Below are positions 51,991-61,473 of a stretch of 64,000 bases of DNA, piece by piece; the first letter of the stretch is position 1; each line of letters starts with the position of its first letter. Origin of the DNA: Phycisphaerae bacterium (lineage in GTDB: Bacteria; Planctomycetota; Phycisphaerae; Phycisphaerales; Phycisphaeraceae); NCBI GenBank assembly GCA_030432595.1, contig JAUIGU010000022.1, forward strand, positions 1 through 64,000, given 5' to 3'. Below the pieces are notes generated by a model. The model was not told where the DNA came from. It made no database searches and was given only the letters and a program-made list of their open reading frames with translations. A program made the translations under genes and the position numbers.

Positions 51991-52808
51991 GCCAGCCCCC
52001 TCTGCACCGCCCACAACGCCGCGTATTTGAGCTGCACCGACGTCGCCGCCTTCTGCGCGATCAGCAGACCGAACGCGCCGTCCAGAAACCCGCGTTTGAG
52101 GATGAAGAACTTGAAGAACGCCGCCGCCGGCCGCAGCCACAACCCGAAGAATCCGACCCGCTTGCCCCGGGCGTGCATCTGCCGGGCGACCATCAGCAGC
52201 CGCTCGTCCATCCGCCGGCCACTGAAATAGTCCGCGAAGTCTGGCGGGCCCGCCCGCTTGTGCTCCAGGTGCCCGGTCAGCCGCCGCGTCCGGCCCGGGT
52301 CCGTCGGTTTGCGGTCCTCGTGCAACGCCTCGTCGGGCCAACTCACCCGCCCGCGGTGGATCAGCCGGCTCTGCCAGTCCGGCCACCACGCCCGCACCGC
52401 CTGGCCCATCACCCAGTTCCGCCGACGGACGTAGAGCACGTCCAACCCGTCCAACTCCGCGGCGCTCAGCGCCTGCACCTGCGCCGCCAGTTCCGGGCTC
52501 ACCTCTTCGTCGCCGTCGAGCACCAGCACCCAGTCGTGCGCAGCCAGCTCGGCCCCGAACTTCTTCTGCCCGCTGTACCCCCGCCACGGCTCGAGCCGGT
52601 ACACATCCGCCAGCTCCCGCGCGATCGCCTCGGTGCGGTCGGCCGAACCCGAATCGACCACGACGACCTCGTCGGCGAACCGGGCGGATTTCAAAGCCGC
52701 CGGCAGCGTCGCCTCCGCGTTCGCACAGCAGATCACGACCGACCAGCGCGGTTTCTGCGGCGTCGCCGCCGGGTCGGCCGAAGGTGGGGACGCCGCGTCG
52801 TCGGGCAT
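51939..52808 (-). CDS. Family 2 glycosyltransferase (WaaE/KdtX-like)
   Basis: 289 residues. GT-A fold with the N-terminal WSVVICCANAEATLPAALKSA, the DxD-type region VLVLDGDEEVSPEL, RGYSGQKKFGAE and WPDWQSRLIHRGRVSW, as in the WaaE/LpxE-type glycosyltransferases of surface polysaccharide or LPS core synthesis. The C-terminal ENQEA tail is encoded within an F7 repeat. A membrane-associated helix (FGLWLRPAAAFFKFFILK) precedes the end. Confidence 0.85.
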   Translation of the reverse strand: MPDDAASPPSADPAATPQKPRWSVVICCANAEATLPAALKSARFADEVVVVDSGSADRTEAIARELADVYRLEPWRGYSGQKKFGAELAAHDWVLVLDGDEEVSPELAAQVQALSAAELDGLDVLYVRRRNWVMGQAVRAWWPDWQSRLIHRGRVSWPDEALHEDRKPTDPGRTRRLTGHLEHKRAGPPDFADYFSGRRMDERLLMVARQMHARGKRVGFFGLWLRPAAAFFKFFILKRGFLDGAFGLLIAQKAATSVQLKYAALWAVQRGLANREHAGHREHPENQEA

Positions 52809-52988
52809 GCCGCCATGCTAACGAGACGCCGGCCGCGCTCGTGCGGGGCTGCGTGGCGTCAGCTTGGGCTCAACGGTCGGACCGCAAAACCGGCGAACGG
52901 CGGGGCTCGGCCGGGCGTAGCAACCCGACCGTTGCCGTCCGCCCGGCCGACGCATATGGTGTGAGTGTCCCGTTTGGAAGTTGTTGCC

Positions 52989-53966
52989 GTGACCCTGCCC
53001 TACAAACTCGCGCTCGCGCTGGCCTGCCTCACCCTGGCGGCCGCGGTCGTCGTGCGTTTCACCGGCGGCCCCGGCACGGAAGACGCGTCCGACGTCGAGG
53101 CCGTCGCCCAGAAAACCCTGTACGACACCGCCCGCTCCAAGCCCCCGCCGGTCGTGGTCGAGTCTGAACCCGAGCGCACGGTCGCGGTCGCGTCGTCAGA
53201 GTCCGCCGAGGGCCATGTTGACAGTCCCATTGACTCCCGCGTCAACAATCCCGACTTGGCCGATTCGTTGAACGACCTGAACGAACAAAGCGCCACGGAC
53301 ACCGACGCCGACCCCGCACCCGGCCCGCCGACCCTTACCGTCGGGCGCGACCCCCACGCCGTGCCCGCCGCCGGCACCGCGTTCGCCTCCACCGGCCTGG
53401 ACGGGCCCGAAGAAGACGAGGCCGACGGCACCACGCTCGGATCGATCGACAGTACCGCCACCTTCACCGTCTACACCGTCCGCTCGGGCGACACCTTCGA
53501 GGGCATCGCCAAACGCCAGCTCGGTCGCTCCTCACGCTGGGTCGACCTTGCCCAGGCCAACCCGCTCGTGGACCCTATGAAGCTCCGAGTCGGGCAGACC
53601 CTCCGCCTGCCACTGCCCGCCCCCGATGAAGCCACCGAAAGCGACACCGCAACCGCGATCGCCGCGCTCGACGAAACCGAAACCGACGAGACGCCCACCG
53701 CCGCGGGCATCGCCGACGCCGCCAGCGCCTTGACCACCCCCGCCGCGCCGCAACTCCCCGAGCTGCCCGAGCCGGTCACGCACACCGTTCGCACCGGCGA
53801 CTCGCTCAGCACCATCGCCGCCCGGTACTACGGCGACAGCACCCGCTGGCGCGCCATCTTCGACGCCAACCGCGACGTCCTCGACGACCCCCACGCCGTC
53901 CGCGCCGGCGTCACCCTGACCATCCCCCCGGCCGTCTCCGCGACCGAACGCTCCGCGTCGCGGTAA
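52989..53966 (+). CDS. LysM-domain protein, membrane-anchored
   Basis: 325 residues from the GTG at 52989 (a GTG at 52965 is possible). N-terminal membrane helix (LPYKLALALACLTLAAAVVV), a long acidic Ala/Pro/Thr-rich stretch, and two LysM domains: YTVRSGDTFEGIAKRQLG ... NPLVDPMKLRVGQTLRLP and HTVRTGDSLSTIAARYYGDSTRWRAIF (in parts). LysM binds peptidoglycan or chitin-like glycans, so the protein probably links the cytoplasmic membrane to the wall. Confidence 0.85.
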   Translation: MTLPYKLALALACLTLAAAVVVRFTGGPGTEDASDVEAVAQKTLYDTARSKPPPVVVESEPERTVAVASSESAEGHVDSPIDSRVNNPDLADSLNDLNEQSATDTDADPAPGPPTLTVGRDPHAVPAAGTAFASTGLDGPEEDEADGTTLGSIDSTATFTVYTVRSGDTFEGIAKRQLGRSSRWVDLAQANPLVDPMKLRVGQTLRLPLPAPDEATESDTATAIAALDETETDETPTAAGIADAASALTTPAAPQLPELPEPVTHTVRTGDSLSTIAARYYGDSTRWRAIFDANRDVLDDPHAVRAGVTLTIPPAVSATERSASR

Positions 53967-53993
53967 CGCGTCGATATCTGTTTTTCACTGTTT

Positions 53994-54084
53994 CGGGGGT
54001 GCCACGGTCGCTTGCGACCGTGCGATGTCTTGAGCACGCGTAGTGGTTCACTGACCGCACCGTCGCAAGCGACGGTGGCACCCG
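53994..54084. repeat. Palindromic repeat, family F2 (GGTGCCACGGTCGC type)
   Basis: Left arm 53994-54023 and right arm 54057-54084 are near-perfect reverse complements, each with an internal CGGTCGCTTGCGACC palindrome. It lies just beyond the stop codons of both the LysM gene and lysA (which converge on it). Confidence 0.85.
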
Positions 54085-54094
54085 AGAAAAGAAG

Positions 54095-55402
54095 TCACAA
54101 CCCATCGGGCACGCGCTCGTTCTCCACGAGCTGCTCGAACGTCTGGCGCTGCCGCGTCAGGTGCAGCTCGCCGCCGTGGTTCAACACCTCGGCCGCGGCG
54201 TAACGCGAGTTGTAGTTGCTCGACATCGCGGCGCCGTATGCGCCGGCGTCGTGGATCACCACCAAGTCACCCGGCCTCGCTTCCGGCAAGCGCCGCGTCT
54301 CGACAAACCCACCCTCGGCCTGCGTAAACACGTCGCACGACTCGCACAACGGACCGGCCACCACGTAGTCCAGTTCGTCACCGAGCGCCCGTCCGTCGGC
54401 GGGCACCACGCTGAGGTGGTGGTACGCCCCGTACATCGCCGGCCGCAGCAGGTCATTGAACCCCGCATCAATCAACAAGAAGTCCTTCGCGTCGTCGCCG
54501 GCGCCCTGTACCTTCGTCGATCGCACCTTCGTCACGAGGTACCCGCACTCGGCCACGAGGTAACGCCCCGGCTCGACCTCCAGCTCGACCTGATCCCCCG
54601 CAATCTGTTTGATCCGTTCGTGCGCCTCGCCCCACACCGCAAAGAACCGGTCCAGGTCGAGCCGGTGGTAGTGCTCCGCGTCTTTGCGGTAAGGGATCGG
54701 CAGCCCGCCGCCGGTGGAAACTAAATCCAGCCCGGGCCCGCCCGCATCGACGTACGCCTGCACCGCGTCAACCATCGCATCGCCGACCTGCGCGAGGTGC
54801 TCGAAGTCCGCGCCCGAGCCGATGTGCATGTGCAGCCCGCGGATGCGCACGCCGTGTTTCTTCCCCAGCGCAATGCAGTCGGCGATCTGCGTGTGCCAGA
54901 TGCCGTGCTTGGACGACGTGCCGCCGGTGTTGACCTTCTGCGAGTGCCCGTGCCCGAAACCCGGGTTGAGCCGCAGCGTCACGGGGATGTGCGAAAGCCC
55001 CGCGTCGCCGAGCTGCGCGATCATGTCCGGGCTGCCGACGTTGACCGGGCAGCCGTGCGTGCGGATCGTGTCGAGCGCCGCGTCGTCAAACAGGTCCGCG
55101 GTGTAGACGATCTCGCTCGGCTCGTACCCGACCTTCAGGCCGCGACGGATCTCGCCCTCGGTCACCGCATCGACCACCACGCCGAGCTTGCGCATCAGCG
55201 AAAGCAAAGCCAGGCTGCTGTTGGCCTTCTGCGCGTAACGCACGGTCACGCCCGGCCGGGTCAGTTCGGCGACGCGCCGCTCGAGCGTCGCCGCGTCGTA
55301 CACCCACGTCGGCGTGCCGAAACGCTTCGCCACGTCGAGCGCATCAAAGGGGATCGAAACGGCCGGGGACGCGGGACGGTCGGTGGTACTGCTGGGAGTC
55401 AT
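54095..55402 (-). CDS. lysA: Diaminopimelate decarboxylase
   Basis: 435 residues from the ATG at 55402. PLP enzyme of lysine synthesis (meso-DAP to lysine). The N-terminal TIM-barrel has the PLP Lys in VRYAQKANSSLALL. The substrate-binding region is HIGSGADFEHL, and the C-terminal beta domain has GPLCESCDVF and DAGAYGAAMSSNYN, where the catalytic Cys (LCESCD) is conserved. An upstream in-frame extension to 55453 adds residues not found in the family. Confidence 0.94.
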   Translation of the reverse strand: MTPSSTTDRPASPAVSIPFDALDVAKRFGTPTWVYDAATLERRVAELTRPGVTVRYAQKANSSLALLSLMRKLGVVVDAVTEGEIRRGLKVGYEPSEIVYTADLFDDAALDTIRTHGCPVNVGSPDMIAQLGDAGLSHIPVTLRLNPGFGHGHSQKVNTGGTSSKHGIWHTQIADCIALGKKHGVRIRGLHMHIGSGADFEHLAQVGDAMVDAVQAYVDAGGPGLDLVSTGGGLPIPYRKDAEHYHRLDLDRFFAVWGEAHERIKQIAGDQVELEVEPGRYLVAECGYLVTKVRSTKVQGAGDDAKDFLLIDAGFNDLLRPAMYGAYHHLSVVPADGRALGDELDYVVAGPLCESCDVFTQAEGGFVETRRLPEARPGDLVVIHDAGAYGAAMSSNYNSRYAAAEVLNHGGELHLTRQRQTFEQLVENERVPDGL

Positions 55403-55529
55403 GCGGCGGATTGTAGAGAACGGGCAGACCCACGGCCGCGCCGGTTTCTCCACCGAATCGCGTGTGTTTTAAGCGAGCGTCCACGCCGTACGCTCCGGGG
55501 CTCATTCGGCAACGGTTATCATCGCCGCC

Positions 55530-56321
55530 ATGCGGGTGCTCCTGACCAACGACGACGGCATCGACGCGCCGGGCCTGGCGGCGCTCCGCCGCGCTCTCGA
55601 CGGCGTCGCCGCTTTCACCCGCATCGACGTCGTTGCGCCCGCCAAGGTGCAGTCCGCGACCAGCCACGCCGTCACTTTTCACCGCCCGATCCGCGTCGAG
55701 CCCCGCGACCTGCCGTGGGGCCGGGGCTTCGCCGTCGACGGCCGGCCCGCCGACTGCGTCAAGCTTGCCCTCGCCGGCGTCCTGCACGAGCCCGACGCCA
55801 CGCCGGTCGACCTGGTTGTCAGCGGCATGAACGCCGGCGCGAACGTCGGCATCAACGTGCTCTACTCCGGCACGGTCGGCGCCGCCCGCGAAGCAACGTT
55901 CGAAGGCCTGCCCGCGATCGCCGTATCGCTGCACATCGGCGACTGGGATCACGACCACTGGGACCGCGCCGCCGAGCACGCCGCCGACACCGTCCGCGCC
56001 ACCGTCGATCACGGCATCGACCCCGGCACGCTGGTCAACGTCAACGTCCCCGTTCTCGACGGCGGCGCCGAGCCCGTCGGCACCCGCGTCTGCCCCGTCG
56101 CCGCGACGCCCATGGTCAGCGGCTACGACCGCGAAGCCTTGCCCGACGGCACGCACACCTACACCGCGCACCGCGGCATGGACTTCGGCAGCTACGCGCC
56201 GGACACCGACGTGGCGTTCCTCTTCGACAAGTTCATCACCGTCTCTCCGCTTCACTTCGACCTGACCTGCCGCGACACGCTGACCAAGTGGGCCGACTTC
56301 GCGGGGGCCACCCATGCCTGA
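55530..56321 (+). CDS. surE: 5'/3'-nucleotidase SurE
   Basis: 263 residues. MRVLLTNDDGIDAPGLAAL with the metal-binding NDDG, SGINAGANVG-type motif (VSGMNAGANVGINVLYSGTVGAAREA) and GWDGAEPVG-type segments. Acid phosphatase acting on nucleoside monophosphates and exopolyphosphate. Its last 8 nt overlap mgtE, implying coupled translation. Confidence 0.94.
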   Translation: MRVLLTNDDGIDAPGLAALRRALDGVAAFTRIDVVAPAKVQSATSHAVTFHRPIRVEPRDLPWGRGFAVDGRPADCVKLALAGVLHEPDATPVDLVVSGMNAGANVGINVLYSGTVGAAREATFEGLPAIAVSLHIGDWDHDHWDRAAEHAADTVRATVDHGIDPGTLVNVNVPVLDGGAEPVGTRVCPVAATPMVSGYDREALPDGTHTYTAHRGMDFGSYAPDTDVAFLFDKFITVSPLHFDLTCRDTLTKWADFAGATHA

Positions 56322-57696
56322 GTCCGCCTCGGTCGAGCGCGAAGCCTTCGAGGAGCTGTCGCACCTGGTCGGCACGGGCGACGCCGAGCGCGTCGTCGCG
56401 TTCGTGCGCCTGCTCCCGCCGGAGGACACGCCCTACACCATCCACCACCTGGGCGAGGCGGACCGCACGAAGTTCTTCGAGCTGCTCGCCCAGGCGGACG
56501 TCGACCTCGCCGCCGACCTGCTCGAACACTTCGATGATGCGCACGCCGCGGACATGGTGTCGGAGTTGCAGCCCGAGACCGCGGCGGTTGTCGTCGACGC
56601 GATGGACTCGGACGAGCAGGCCGACGTCCTCGCCGAACTCGACGACGACGACGCCCACGCGATCCTCGAAGCGATGCAGCCGGAGGAGGCCGAGGACCTC
56701 CGCCAACGCCTGACCTACGAGGAAGACACCGCCGGCGGGCTGATGATCACCGAGTACCTCGCCTACCCGCAGCGCGACACGGTCGAGATGGTCGTCGAAG
56801 ACCTGCGTGAAAACGCCGACCGCTACAACGAGTACGAGGTCCGCTACCTCTACACGATCGACGAAGAAGACCGGCTCACCGGCGTCGTGCCCATGCGCCA
56901 GATGGTCATGAGCCACCGCGGCACCCCGCTCGCCAGCCTCCGCATCAACACGCCCGTCACCGCCACCGTCGATCAACACGTCGACGACCTCGAAGACCTC
57001 TTCGACCGCGTGGACTACTCGGCTGTGCCCGTGCTCGACCCCGACGGCCGACTCGTCGGATTAGTCCAACGCGCCGCCGTTCAGGAACACCGCGGCGAGA
57101 TGGCCGAGGAAGACCTCGCCAAGGTCGGCGGCATCATCGGCGGCGAAGAGCTCCGCACCATGCCCACGCCCAACCGGGCGCTGCGCCGGCTCGCGTTCCT
57201 GCTGCCGATCCTCGCGCTGACCATGGTGTCGGCGTCGGTGATCGTGCTGTTCGAGAACATCATCGCCGCGGCGCCCAACTTGGCGAAGTTCCTCCCCGTG
57301 GTGGCCGGCGTGTGCGGGGCCAGCGGCGGTCAGGCCGTCGCCGTGTCGATGCGCGAGATCTCGCTGGGCCTGATTAAGGTCTCCGACATCCGCTGGGTCG
57401 TGATCAAAGAGCTCGGCGTCGCGGTGATGCTCGGCGCGGCGATCGGCGTGGTCCTCTTCTTCACCGGTTGGATCTGGGACGGCCAGATCCAGATGGGCCT
57501 GGTCGTCGGGCTCGCCGCGCCCGCGGTCATGCTCGTCGCCACCGCGCTGGGCGGCGCGGTCCCCATCGCCCTGCGCGGCCTGGGCCTGGACCCCGCCATG
57601 CTTTCGGTGCCGCTGGCCCTGACGGTCATCGACCTGCTCAGCTTCCTGGGCGTGCTGGCGCTGGCGGCCCTGCTGCTTAACGTGGTGAGCGGGTAG
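56314..57696 (+). CDS. mgtE: Magnesium transporter MgtE
   Basis: 460 residues. N domain (helical, SHLVGTGDAERVVAFVRLLPP ... ILEAMQPEEAEDLRQRLTYEEDTAGGLM in parts), two CBS domains (VRYLYTIDEEDRLTGVVPM and VDYSAVPVLDPDGRLVGLVQ), then five TM helices containing the conserved pore segment (VCGASGGQAVAVSMREISLG). MgtE is a cytoplasmic-Mg2+-gated Mg2+ channel. Starts inside the surE end. Confidence 0.93.
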   Translation: MPESASVEREAFEELSHLVGTGDAERVVAFVRLLPPEDTPYTIHHLGEADRTKFFELLAQADVDLAADLLEHFDDAHAADMVSELQPETAAVVVDAMDSDEQADVLAELDDDDAHAILEAMQPEEAEDLRQRLTYEEDTAGGLMITEYLAYPQRDTVEMVVEDLRENADRYNEYEVRYLYTIDEEDRLTGVVPMRQMVMSHRGTPLASLRINTPVTATVDQHVDDLEDLFDRVDYSAVPVLDPDGRLVGLVQRAAVQEHRGEMAEEDLAKVGGIIGGEELRTMPTPNRALRRLAFLLPILALTMVSASVIVLFENIIAAAPNLAKFLPVVAGVCGASGGQAVAVSMREISLGLIKVSDIRWVVIKELGVAVMLGAAIGVVLFFTGWIWDGQIQMGLVVGLAAPAVMLVATALGGAVPIALRGLGLDPAMLSVPLALTVIDLLSFLGVLALAALLLNVVSG

Positions 57697-57848
57697 CGAA
57701 ACGTCGCCATTTTCGGCCGGTTTTTCGCGATTCGATATCTCCGAGCCAACGCCACGGCCCAATTTCCATTGTTTTCCATGGGCGGCGCGGTAGATTTATA
57801 ACGCTGTCGGTTTAACCCTCTTCAGGGCGTGGGGAAAGGTGATTCCAC

Positions 57849-59474
57849 ATGACGTTGTTCAGCCCGCCCGTGCTCGGTCGGTCCCGCCGTATTTCGCCCG
57901 CCTGCCTTCCTTTTGCGTCGATGCTGCTGGCGCTGCCCGGCCTGTCCGTCCACGCCGCCGAGTACTACGTCGCCACCACCGGCCTGGACACCAACCCCGG
58001 CACGATCGACCAGCCCTTCGCCTCCCTCGCCCGAGGCCAGCAGGCCGCCTCCGCCGGCGACACCGTCTGGATCCGCGGCGGCGTCTACGAGTTCAACGCC
58101 GGCCCCGGCGCGCCCGCCAACGCCGTCACCTTCAACAAGTCCGGCTCTTTCAACAACCGCATCAACTACTGGGCCTTCCCCGGCGAGACGCCCGTCTTCG
58201 ACTTCTTCAACTACCGGCCCGTCGAACGCATCCGCGGCTTTTCGATCACCGCCGACTGGCTCCACTTCAAGGGCCTCGAGCTCCGCGGCGTCCAGCAGAT
58301 CATCACCAACGTCAACGAGTCCTGGGCGATCCGCCTCGAGGGCGGCGGGGCCGACTTCAACATCTTCGAGCAGCTCAACCTCCACCACAACGAGGGGCCG
58401 GGCTTCTTCATCGCCAACGGCGGCAACAATCTTGTCTTGAATTCGGACTCCCACCACAACTACGACCCCGACCGCGGCGGCGAAAACGCGGACGGCTTCG
58501 GCAGCCACTCCAACGACGATGGCAACGTCTTCATCGGCAACCGCGCCTGGGAGAACTCCGACGACGGCTACGACCTCATCAACTCGCCCGGCCAAGTCGA
58601 CATCATCGACTCCTGGGCTTGGCGCAACGGCTACATCCCCGACACCAACACCGCCGCCGGCAACGGCGCGGGCATCAAGGCCGGCGGCTTCCTGCTCGAC
58701 TCCTCACGCTTCCCCGACCCCGAGGACGTCCCGACCCACCGCGTCGAGGGCAGCGTCGCCTTCGACAACCGCGTCCAGGGCTTCTACGCCAACCACCACC
58801 CCGGTGGCATCGAGTGGGTCAACAACACCGCCTTCGACAACCCGCGCGGCTTCGACCTGCTCAACGACGTCGACATCGAGAACTGGCCCGCCGACCACTA
58901 CCTCCGCAACAACATCGCCTTCGACAACAACGACGATCTGCGCAACGCTAACCAAGCGCTCATCGACGACGAGTTCAACACCTGGAACGCCGGCTTCGAC
59001 GTCGACGCCGCGGACTTCGTCAGCCTCTCTTCGCTCGGGGTCGACGGCCCGCGCCAGGCCGACGGCAGCCTGCCCGACATCGACTTCCTCAAGCTCGCGA
59101 CCGGCAGCAACCTGATCGACGCCGGCGAAGACGTGGGCCTGCCCTTTGAAGGAACCGCGCCGGATTTGGGCGCGTTCGAGAGCGCCGCTGCGGTCGCGCT
59201 CAACGGCGACTACAACGGCTCGGGTCAGGTCGAACAGGGCGATCTGGACCTGGTGCTGGGCAACTGGGGCGTCGACACCGACACGGCCGGCATCCCCGCC
59301 GGTTGGATCGGCCCGCCGCCCGTGGGCCAGGTCGACCAGGCCGAGCTTGACGGCGTGCTCCAGAACTGGGGCCAGTCCGACGGCCAGCCGAACTTCCTCA
59401 CCGTGCCCGAGCCCGCCACCGTGTCCGTGTTCGTCGGCTTCGGCACCGTGCTGCTGACCCGCGCCGGTCGATGA
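57849..59474 (+). CDS. PL9-like right-handed beta-helix pectate lyase homologue with dockerin-like and PEP-CTERM ends
   Basis: 541 residues with a signal peptide (SMLLALPGLSVHA). The N-terminal part matches PL9 pectate lyases: YVATTGLDTNPGTIDQPFASLARGQQAASAGDTVWIRGGVY (in parts) and coils such as NSDSHHNYDPDRGGENADGFG. The likely catalytic Lys277 lies in GNGAGIKAGG, close to the catalytic Lys in Dickeya Pel9A. A dockerin-like segment (DYNGSGQVEQGDLDLVLGNWG) and a PEP-CTERM-like tail (VPEPATVSVFVGFGTVLL) follow. Probably a secreted polysaccharide-degrading enzyme. Confidence 0.85.
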   Translation: MTLFSPPVLGRSRRISPACLPFASMLLALPGLSVHAAEYYVATTGLDTNPGTIDQPFASLARGQQAASAGDTVWIRGGVYEFNAGPGAPANAVTFNKSGSFNNRINYWAFPGETPVFDFFNYRPVERIRGFSITADWLHFKGLELRGVQQIITNVNESWAIRLEGGGADFNIFEQLNLHHNEGPGFFIANGGNNLVLNSDSHHNYDPDRGGENADGFGSHSNDDGNVFIGNRAWENSDDGYDLINSPGQVDIIDSWAWRNGYIPDTNTAAGNGAGIKAGGFLLDSSRFPDPEDVPTHRVEGSVAFDNRVQGFYANHHPGGIEWVNNTAFDNPRGFDLLNDVDIENWPADHYLRNNIAFDNNDDLRNANQALIDDEFNTWNAGFDVDAADFVSLSSLGVDGPRQADGSLPDIDFLKLATGSNLIDAGEDVGLPFEGTAPDLGAFESAAAVALNGDYNGSGQVEQGDLDLVLGNWGVDTDTAGIPAGWIGPPPVGQVDQAELDGVLQNWGQSDGQPNFLTVPEPATVSVFVGFGTVLLTRAGR

Positions 59475-60234
59475 CCGCTTCCTCCCTCTCCCGGGCAGGG
59501 AGAGGGCCGGGGTGAGGGTCGAACCGCACCATCACTTCAAATTCTCTACGCCGTGGTCACGCGCACACCCCACCCTCCCTGATCCCTGCCTGAAAGGGAG
59601 GGAAGGAAAAGGGAACCCGCGCGTCAGCCGGGAGCCGGCGGCTCCCGGTCCGGAACCGGCCCGGTTCCGGCTATCCGTGCAAGAAACACGGAAGATTGTG
59701 GGGACGACAACGCCCCTCGGATTCACTTGTGAAAGAACGCCGTGTGCGCCTCTGAGCGAGCCGGGGCGTGTCGGCCCGGTTCCCTTCATTCGGAAATCCG
59801 GGGTGACACACCCCGGCTCGCTGCGAAACATCCCGGGGCGGAACCGCCGTCGCGATCCACAGACCCCCAGCCGGCGTCGGTTTTTCAACCCGCCGTCACC
59901 GCGTTTCGGATGGGACTCACTCGGGGGGTTCCGGCGGGAGACGGCGTGCGATCGGATTCCATTCCAACCCACCCGCGTCCAAGGCCACGTGTGATTTCAC
60001 GTTCAAGGAACTCAAGCCCTCACCCACCTGGCACCCACGCGGAGGCCACGCTCGTCTCTCGCACATTCATTTTACCCGCACGTCAAAGCGTCACCGCGAA
60101 GTCATCGACAAAGCGTGCGCAGACAAACGAAAGTGATGTCTGCGTACCAAACCTTGTCGCAGGCGATGTGTGCGGGGAGTCTTTCAACATCCGGCACACA
60201 TCACGCTGCGCGTGAGATGTGCGACCCGGCCGGA
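59475..60234. other. Long non-coding stretch after the PL9 gene
   Basis: 760 bp filled mainly by copy B of the composite repeat R1 (59483-60079). The remaining 60080-60234 shows no gene. An ORF of about 160 codons through R1 (59512-59994) shares residues with an ORF in copy A, but differs mostly by non-synonymous changes and frame slips, so I do not call it a gene. Confidence 0.7.
59483..60079. repeat. Long composite repeat R1, copy B (inverted relative to copy A)
   Basis: About 600 bp, the reverse complement of 19064-19665 by eye over the whole length. The long hairpin is kept (arms 59756-59779 and 59798-59821) although the two copies differ inside the stem; one pair changes from C-G in copy A to G-C in copy B, a compensatory change. 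Loop sequences differ completely. Confidence 0.85.
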
Positions 60235-61308
60235 CTAAAGGTTCAACTGCGCATGCTCGTGGCTGTAAAACGCCAAAAAATGCCCGCCTCCGCATCCCGG
60301 ACATTTACCCGCAACTAAGCTTTCAGTATTTGTCCCGGATGGGATGGCTGCTTTCACTTTCAAACAATGAATCAGAAGTATTGCATCACGAGCTTCGTCG
60401 TTGTACTCGCCGCAATTTGGGCATGCAATAATCAGTCCGCGTTCAGCGTGTTTCCTTGAGTCAGCCTCGCCTAAATCATGGACAAGCGATATAGAATGGC
60501 TTAATTGCTTGATCTCAATTTCGATCGACCACAACTGTATTTCGACGCCTTCCCTTTGATATCTTTCGAGTAGCTTCTCTGACGCGCGCCGTGCTTTTTG
60601 CCTCGTATTTCGCAGGCGTTGAATCTGGCGTTGGCTTTCAGCCCAAGCAATCTTGTGCTTAAGTTCTTCAATTTTTCGTCCAACTTCTGCGTACGGGACC
60701 TCACTGAAACCGCGCTTTGCAATCTGATCTAGCAGTGATAGCCAGTCATCATGATTCCAGCCGTCGGGGTGATCTTTAACCCAAGATTCGAGGTATCCGC
60801 TCTGCTCTAGTTCCGTCAGTTTTGATGTTGGCGTTTGCAGCGGATCATTATCCTGCGATTGGACGGTTTTGGCTGGTGTATTTGCCTCTGCGCTGTCTGA
60901 ACTACCCAGGGTTGACGAGTGAGATAGTGTTCCAAGCAATCCATCGTTTGTACGAAACTTGGCGAAAGGATCGGATGCACTCGAATCTATAGGATTTTCA
61001 GACAACATGCGACATATGTCTGAATCCGATGTTTTGTATCGTTCGGCGAGTTCGTTAATCGTCTTGGCAGTGAGATCCTTGAGGATTTGGTCGCGATTAT
61101 TTTGCATTTCTTCGACTTTACCGATGGCCTGGCAACGTTGTTGAACATCGGAGATTTGAACACACATCGCCTCTCGGTATTCCGAGGCAATCTTTTCACG
61201 GTTTTCGTGAGCAAGAGAAACCGTCTGGTTGACGTGACGGGTTTCTGACTCTTGGGCTTTTTCCGAAGCCTTGTTCTTCCGGATCAGTGAAAGTGCTCGT
61301 CGAAGCAT
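60235..61308 (-). CDS. Coiled-coil and zinc-ribbon protein, function unknown, low-GC
   Basis: 357 residues. The N-terminal third is charged and helical (SLIRKNKASEKAQESETRHV), then a long coiled-coil-like section (SQRQIQRLRNTRQKARRASEKL), ending with two zinc-knuckle pairs (IACPNCGEYN and GKCPGCGGGH), one on each side of a helical segment. GC content is well below that of its neighbours and third positions are AT-richer, suggesting horizontal acquisition. No homologue recognised; a nucleic-acid-related role is possible. Confidence 0.6.
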   Translation of the reverse strand: MLRRALSLIRKNKASEKAQESETRHVNQTVSLAHENREKIASEYREAMCVQISDVQQRCQAIGKVEEMQNNRDQILKDLTAKTINELAERYKTSDSDICRMLSENPIDSSASDPFAKFRTNDGLLGTLSHSSTLGSSDSAEANTPAKTVQSQDNDPLQTPTSKLTELEQSGYLESWVKDHPDGWNHDDWLSLLDQIAKRGFSEVPYAEVGRKIEELKHKIAWAESQRQIQRLRNTRQKARRASEKLLERYQREGVEIQLWSIEIEIKQLSHSISLVHDLGEADSRKHAERGLIIACPNCGEYNDEARDAILLIHCLKVKAAIPSGTNTESLVAGKCPGCGGGHFLAFYSHEHAQLNL

Positions 61309-61473
61309 AGTTCTTGTCCTTTATCGAGATGATAAATCTGCTTCTAGGAAAATGTCCATACCAAACTTCAATGTGGTTTGAAGAACGAGGCGTGAAGATG
61401 GGAGTTTTTTCGATCGGGTATCTGAGTTTTATTATCATAGATTGCGAGCTTTCGCGTGGTGTATGCTGCAGGC

